Positions 12,226 through 14,748 of a stretch of 14,748 bases of DNA are shown in pieces. How positions within the stretch are numbered: position 1 is the stretch's first letter; every line of letters begins with the position of its first letter. The notes under the pieces were generated by a model. It did not search any database, had not been told where the DNA came from, and saw nothing but the letters and a program-made list of their open reading frames with translations. A program made the translations under genes and the position numbers. The DNA comes from Rhodospirillaceae bacterium (lineage in GTDB: Bacteria; Pseudomonadota; Alphaproteobacteria; Micavibrionales; UBA2020): assembly GCA_003524565.1 (NCBI GenBank), contig DQGU01000134.1:1-14748 (forward strand). The letters run 5' to 3'.

Positions 12226-14748
12226 ATGGCCGAGAAAAAAGATTTTCTGTTCGACCCCGCCCGCAACCCGCTGTACCGCGACGATTACCGCCCGACGGAA
12301 TACAAAATTCCGCAGGTCAAGCTGGACATTGCGCTGGATGAAACCGAAACCGTGGTCAAAAGCCGTATCCACGTCACGCGCAACCCCGCCCTGCCCGATA
12401 CCGGCGGCGCGCTGGTGCTGGATGGCGAAGGGCTGAAACTCAAATCCCTCAAAATCATCGAAAACGGACAGACGCGCGACCTCGACCGCAGCGAATTCGT
12501 GGTGACGGATAAAAACCTTATCCTCAAAAACCCGCCCGCAAAACCTTTCGACCTTGAAATCGTCACCGAAATCAATCCGACTGAAAACACGACCCTGTCC
12601 GGTATTTATATGGCGGGCGATATTCTGTGTTCGCAGTGCGAAGCGCAGGGCTTCCGCCGCATCACCTATTTCCTCGACCGTCCGGACAACCTTGCCACAT
12701 ACGACGTCACGCTGACGGGGGAACAGAAAAAATTCCCCGTGCTTTTGTCGAACGGCAACGGCGAGCCTTCGAAAACCGTTGATAACGGCGATGGCACGCA
12801 CAGCATCAACTGGAAAGACCCGTGGCCGAAGCCGAGCTATCTGTTCGCCGTGGTTGCGGGCGATATGCACGTCCTTGAAGACACCTTCACCACCATGAAC
12901 GGCAAAAAAGTCGATTTGCGCATTTATGTGCAGGATGGTTACGAAGACAAAATCAAATGGGCGATGGAATCCCTGAAACGCTCGATGAAATGGGATGAAG
13001 ACCGCTATGGCCGCGAATACGACCTTGATTGCTTCCACATCGTCGCCGTTGATAAATTCAACGCGGGCGCGATGGAAAACAAAGGCCTGAACGTATTCAA
13101 CGTCAAATACCTTGTCGGCAGCCCCGAAGTTTCCACCGACGACGAGCTGATTGATATCGAAGCCGTCATCGGCCACGAATATTTTCACAACTATTCCGGC
13201 GACCGCGTGACCGTGCGCGACTGGTTCGAGCTGACGCTGAAAGAAGGCTTCACCGTCCTGCGCGACCGCCAGTTCACAGAGGATATGCACTCCAAGGAAA
13301 TCAAGCGTATCGACGATGCGGTCGGTTTGCGCTCCGCCCAGTTCATGGAAGACGCGGGGCCGACGTCGCACCCCATCCGCCCCGACCGCGTGGAGGAATT
13401 CGACAATATCTACACCGGCACCATCTACGAAAAAGGCTCCCACGTTCTGGGTATGCTGCACACCATGATGGGCGAAACCACATGGCGCGCCGCGACGGAT
13501 GAATATTTCAGCCGCTTCGACGGCCAGGCCGTCACCTGCGACGATTTCGTGGATGTGATGCAGGAAGTATCCGGCATCGACCTCACGCAGTTCCGCCAGT
13601 GGTATAATCAGTCCGGCACGCCGGAAATCAGCTACACCGGCGATTACGACGCGGCAAGCAAGACATACCGCCTGACGCTGACGCAAAACACCCCGCCCAC
13701 CGCCGACCAGTCGGCAAAAGTGGCGCTGCACATGCCCATCGCCGTCGGCTTGATTGGCCAGAGCGGCAAGGACGTGCCCCTCACCCTTTCCACCGATGCC
13801 GCGGGCGATGCCGCGCCGACGACGCGCGTGCTGCATTTGACCGAAGCCAGCCAGACGTTTGAATTCAAAAACGTCGATGGCCCCGTCGTGCCGTCCATCC
13901 TGCGCGGTTTTTCCGCCCCCGTGAAAGTCACAACACAGCCGGGCGATGAAGAACTCGTCTTCCGCATGGCGCATGACACAGACGGCTTCAACAAATACGA
14001 AGCAACCGAACGCCTGATGGTCAAAACCCTGCACAAGCTTATCAAACAGGCTGAAAACGACCTGCCGCTGACGCTGGAGCAAGGGTTCATCGACGCATAC
14101 GGCGAAAACGTCAAAAACGCGCTTTCCGGCGACCTCGCCTTCAACGCGCGCACGCTTGGCCTGCCGCCCTATAACATCATCATTCAGGACCTCAAAACCC
14201 TCGACCCTGATGCGGTATCCGAAGCGATTGATTTCATGAAAACCACGCTGGCCAAAACCTATGCGGAGGATTTCAAGAATATTTACACGGCGACCGCCGC
14301 GCCCGCGGGCGAAACCTATAACGTCGTGCCCGCACAGGTTGGCCGCCGCGAATTGCACAACACAGCCCTCGGCTTCATCGGCAAGCTGGAAACGCCCGAT
14401 GCCGCGCTGGATGCGGTTGCGCAATATGGCCATTCCAAAAACATGACCGAAAAGCTGGCCGCCCTCGGCGTTGTCACGCGCATGACCGACAAAGACGCGA
14501 TGACGGTTGCCGACAAGCTGCTGGAAGATTTCTATGGCCGCTATAAGGACAACAACAACCTTGTCGATAAATGGCTGTCGCTGCAAGCCGGCCGCCCCGC
14601 CGATGGCGCACTCGCGCGCGTGCAGGAGCTGATGAAACACGAAGCCTACGACGCCACCAAGATCGTCACCGACGAAAACCTCGCGGAATCCATCATCGAC
14701 AGGCATCGACGGCGGCGCCAAGCCCTGGAGTCCGCCTATAGAAAGCAA
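12226..14748 (+). CDS. pepN: Aminopeptidase N, M1 family (3' end outside or disrupted)
   Basis: Zinc metallopeptidase that removes N-terminal residues from peptides, usually cytosolic in bacteria. 841 codons are visible with no stop. Seen: QCEAQGFRRITYF substrate-site region, exopeptidase motif GAMEN (281-285), zinc site HEYFH (His317, Glu318, His321) with the third ligand Glu340, and catalytic Tyr401. All are at +20 from E. coli PepN. The start ATG 12226 has GGAG at 12211-12214; an in-frame ATG at 12205 is an alternative. The all-helical C-terminal domain proceeds normally to MKHEAYDAT (near residue 810). There the family continues with an NPN-K/R-I/V-R stretch, but here the text becomes KIVTDENLAESIID then RHRRRRQ. 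See the separate finding. Promoter and palindrome lie upstream. Confidence 0.96.
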   Translation, partial: MAEKKDFLFDPARNPLYRDDYRPTEYKIPQVKLDIALDETETVVKSRIHVTRNPALPDTGGALVLDGEGLKLKSLKIIENGQTRDLDRSEFVVTDKNLILKNPPAKPFDLEIVTEINPTENTTLSGIYMAGDILCSQCEAQGFRRITYFLDRPDNLATYDVTLTGEQKKFPVLLSNGNGEPSKTVDNGDGTHSINWKDPWPKPSYLFAVVAGDMHVLEDTFTTMNGKKVDLRIYVQDGYEDKIKWAMESLKRSMKWDEDRYGREYDLDCFHIVAVDKFNAGAMENKGLNVFNVKYLVGSPEVSTDDELIDIEAVIGHEYFHNYSGDRVTVRDWFELTLKEGFTVLRDRQFTEDMHSKEIKRIDDAVGLRSAQFMEDAGPTSHPIRPDRVEEFDNIYTGTIYEKGSHVLGMLHTMMGETTWRAATDEYFSRFDGQAVTCDDFVDVMQEVSGIDLTQFRQWYNQSGTPEISYTGDYDAASKTYRLTLTQNTPPTADQSAKVALHMPIAVGLIGQSGKDVPLTLSTDAAGDAAPTTRVLHLTEASQTFEFKNVDGPVVPSILRGFSAPVKVTTQPGDEELVFRMAHDTDGFNKYEATERLMVKTLHKLIKQAENDLPLTLEQGFIDAYGENVKNALSGDLAFNARTLGLPPYNIIIQDLKTLDPDAVSEAIDFMKTTLAKTYAEDFKNIYTATAAPAGETYNVVPAQVGRRELHNTALGFIGKLETPDAALDAVAQYGHSKNMTEKLAALGVVTRMTDKDAMTVADKLLEDFYGRYKDNNNLVDKWLSLQAGRPADGALARVQELMKHEAYDATKIVTDENLAESIIDRHRRRRQALESAYRKQ

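Noticed and set aside
12202..14748. 848-codon open frame on the minus strand
   Set aside because: It is antisense to pepN, whose plus-strand reading has complete zinc and GAMEN motifs. Long antisense frames are common in GC-rich genes with this codon bias.
1..14748. tRNA, rRNA, CRISPR array, insertion sequence or phage genes
   Set aside because: No cloverleaf-like gene, spaced direct-repeat array, transposase motif or terminal inverted repeat was seen on either strand.

Overview
The window looks like part of an alphaproteobacterial chromosome. The evidence is a GC content near 58-60% by eye, a type II citrate synthase, an MsbA-type ABC exporter, the DxWGV-type HAD hydrolase (TIGR01459 group) typical of alphaproteobacteria, a proteobacterial aminopeptidase N and very tight gene packing. 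A predatory or epibiotic lineage such as Micavibrionales is possible, but that is only a guess from the overall feel of the gene set. There is no rRNA, tRNA, CRISPR array, transposase or phage gene, and no gene-free stretch longer than about 200 bases.

Layout. Positions 1-141 hold the tail of an unidentified gene. A strong hairpin terminator (165-198) separates it from a convergent 318-residue protein of unknown function (216-1172, minus). The gap 1173-1374 is the divergent control region for that gene and gltA (1375-2697, citrate synthase). A small four-helix membrane protein (2746-3300) follows gltA. A minus-strand operon then reads from 6902 down to 3294: MsbA-like exporter, membrane-anchored alpha/beta hydrolase, and a queuosine-salvage glycosylase (Qng1/DUF2419). 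These genes are spaced by 1 base and by a 4-base ATGA overlap. A patatin-like phospholipase (7052-8116) diverges from this operon.

A second minus-strand operon runs from 9966 down to 8122: HIT protein, HAD-IIA hydrolase, and a small low-GC lipoprotein. The plus strand then carries an exported unknown protein (10071-11051) coupled through a TTGA overlap to a metallo-beta-lactamase-fold hydrolase (11048-12100). Last comes pepN (from 12226), which runs off the end of the window. It has a good sigma70-like promoter with an operator-like palindrome over the -35 box.

Most genes are housekeeping: the TCA cycle, envelope lipid transport and lipolysis, and peptide turnover. The most unusual gene is the bacterial Qng1 homologue. 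It suggests that the cell recovers queuine from queuosine nucleotides, for example from degraded host, prey or environmental tRNA. Two other points stand out. One is the low-GC lipoprotein. The other is the end of pepN: the last ~90 bases no longer look like the PepN family and may be an assembly or rearrangement junction. I found no clear multi-gene system that is new to biology.
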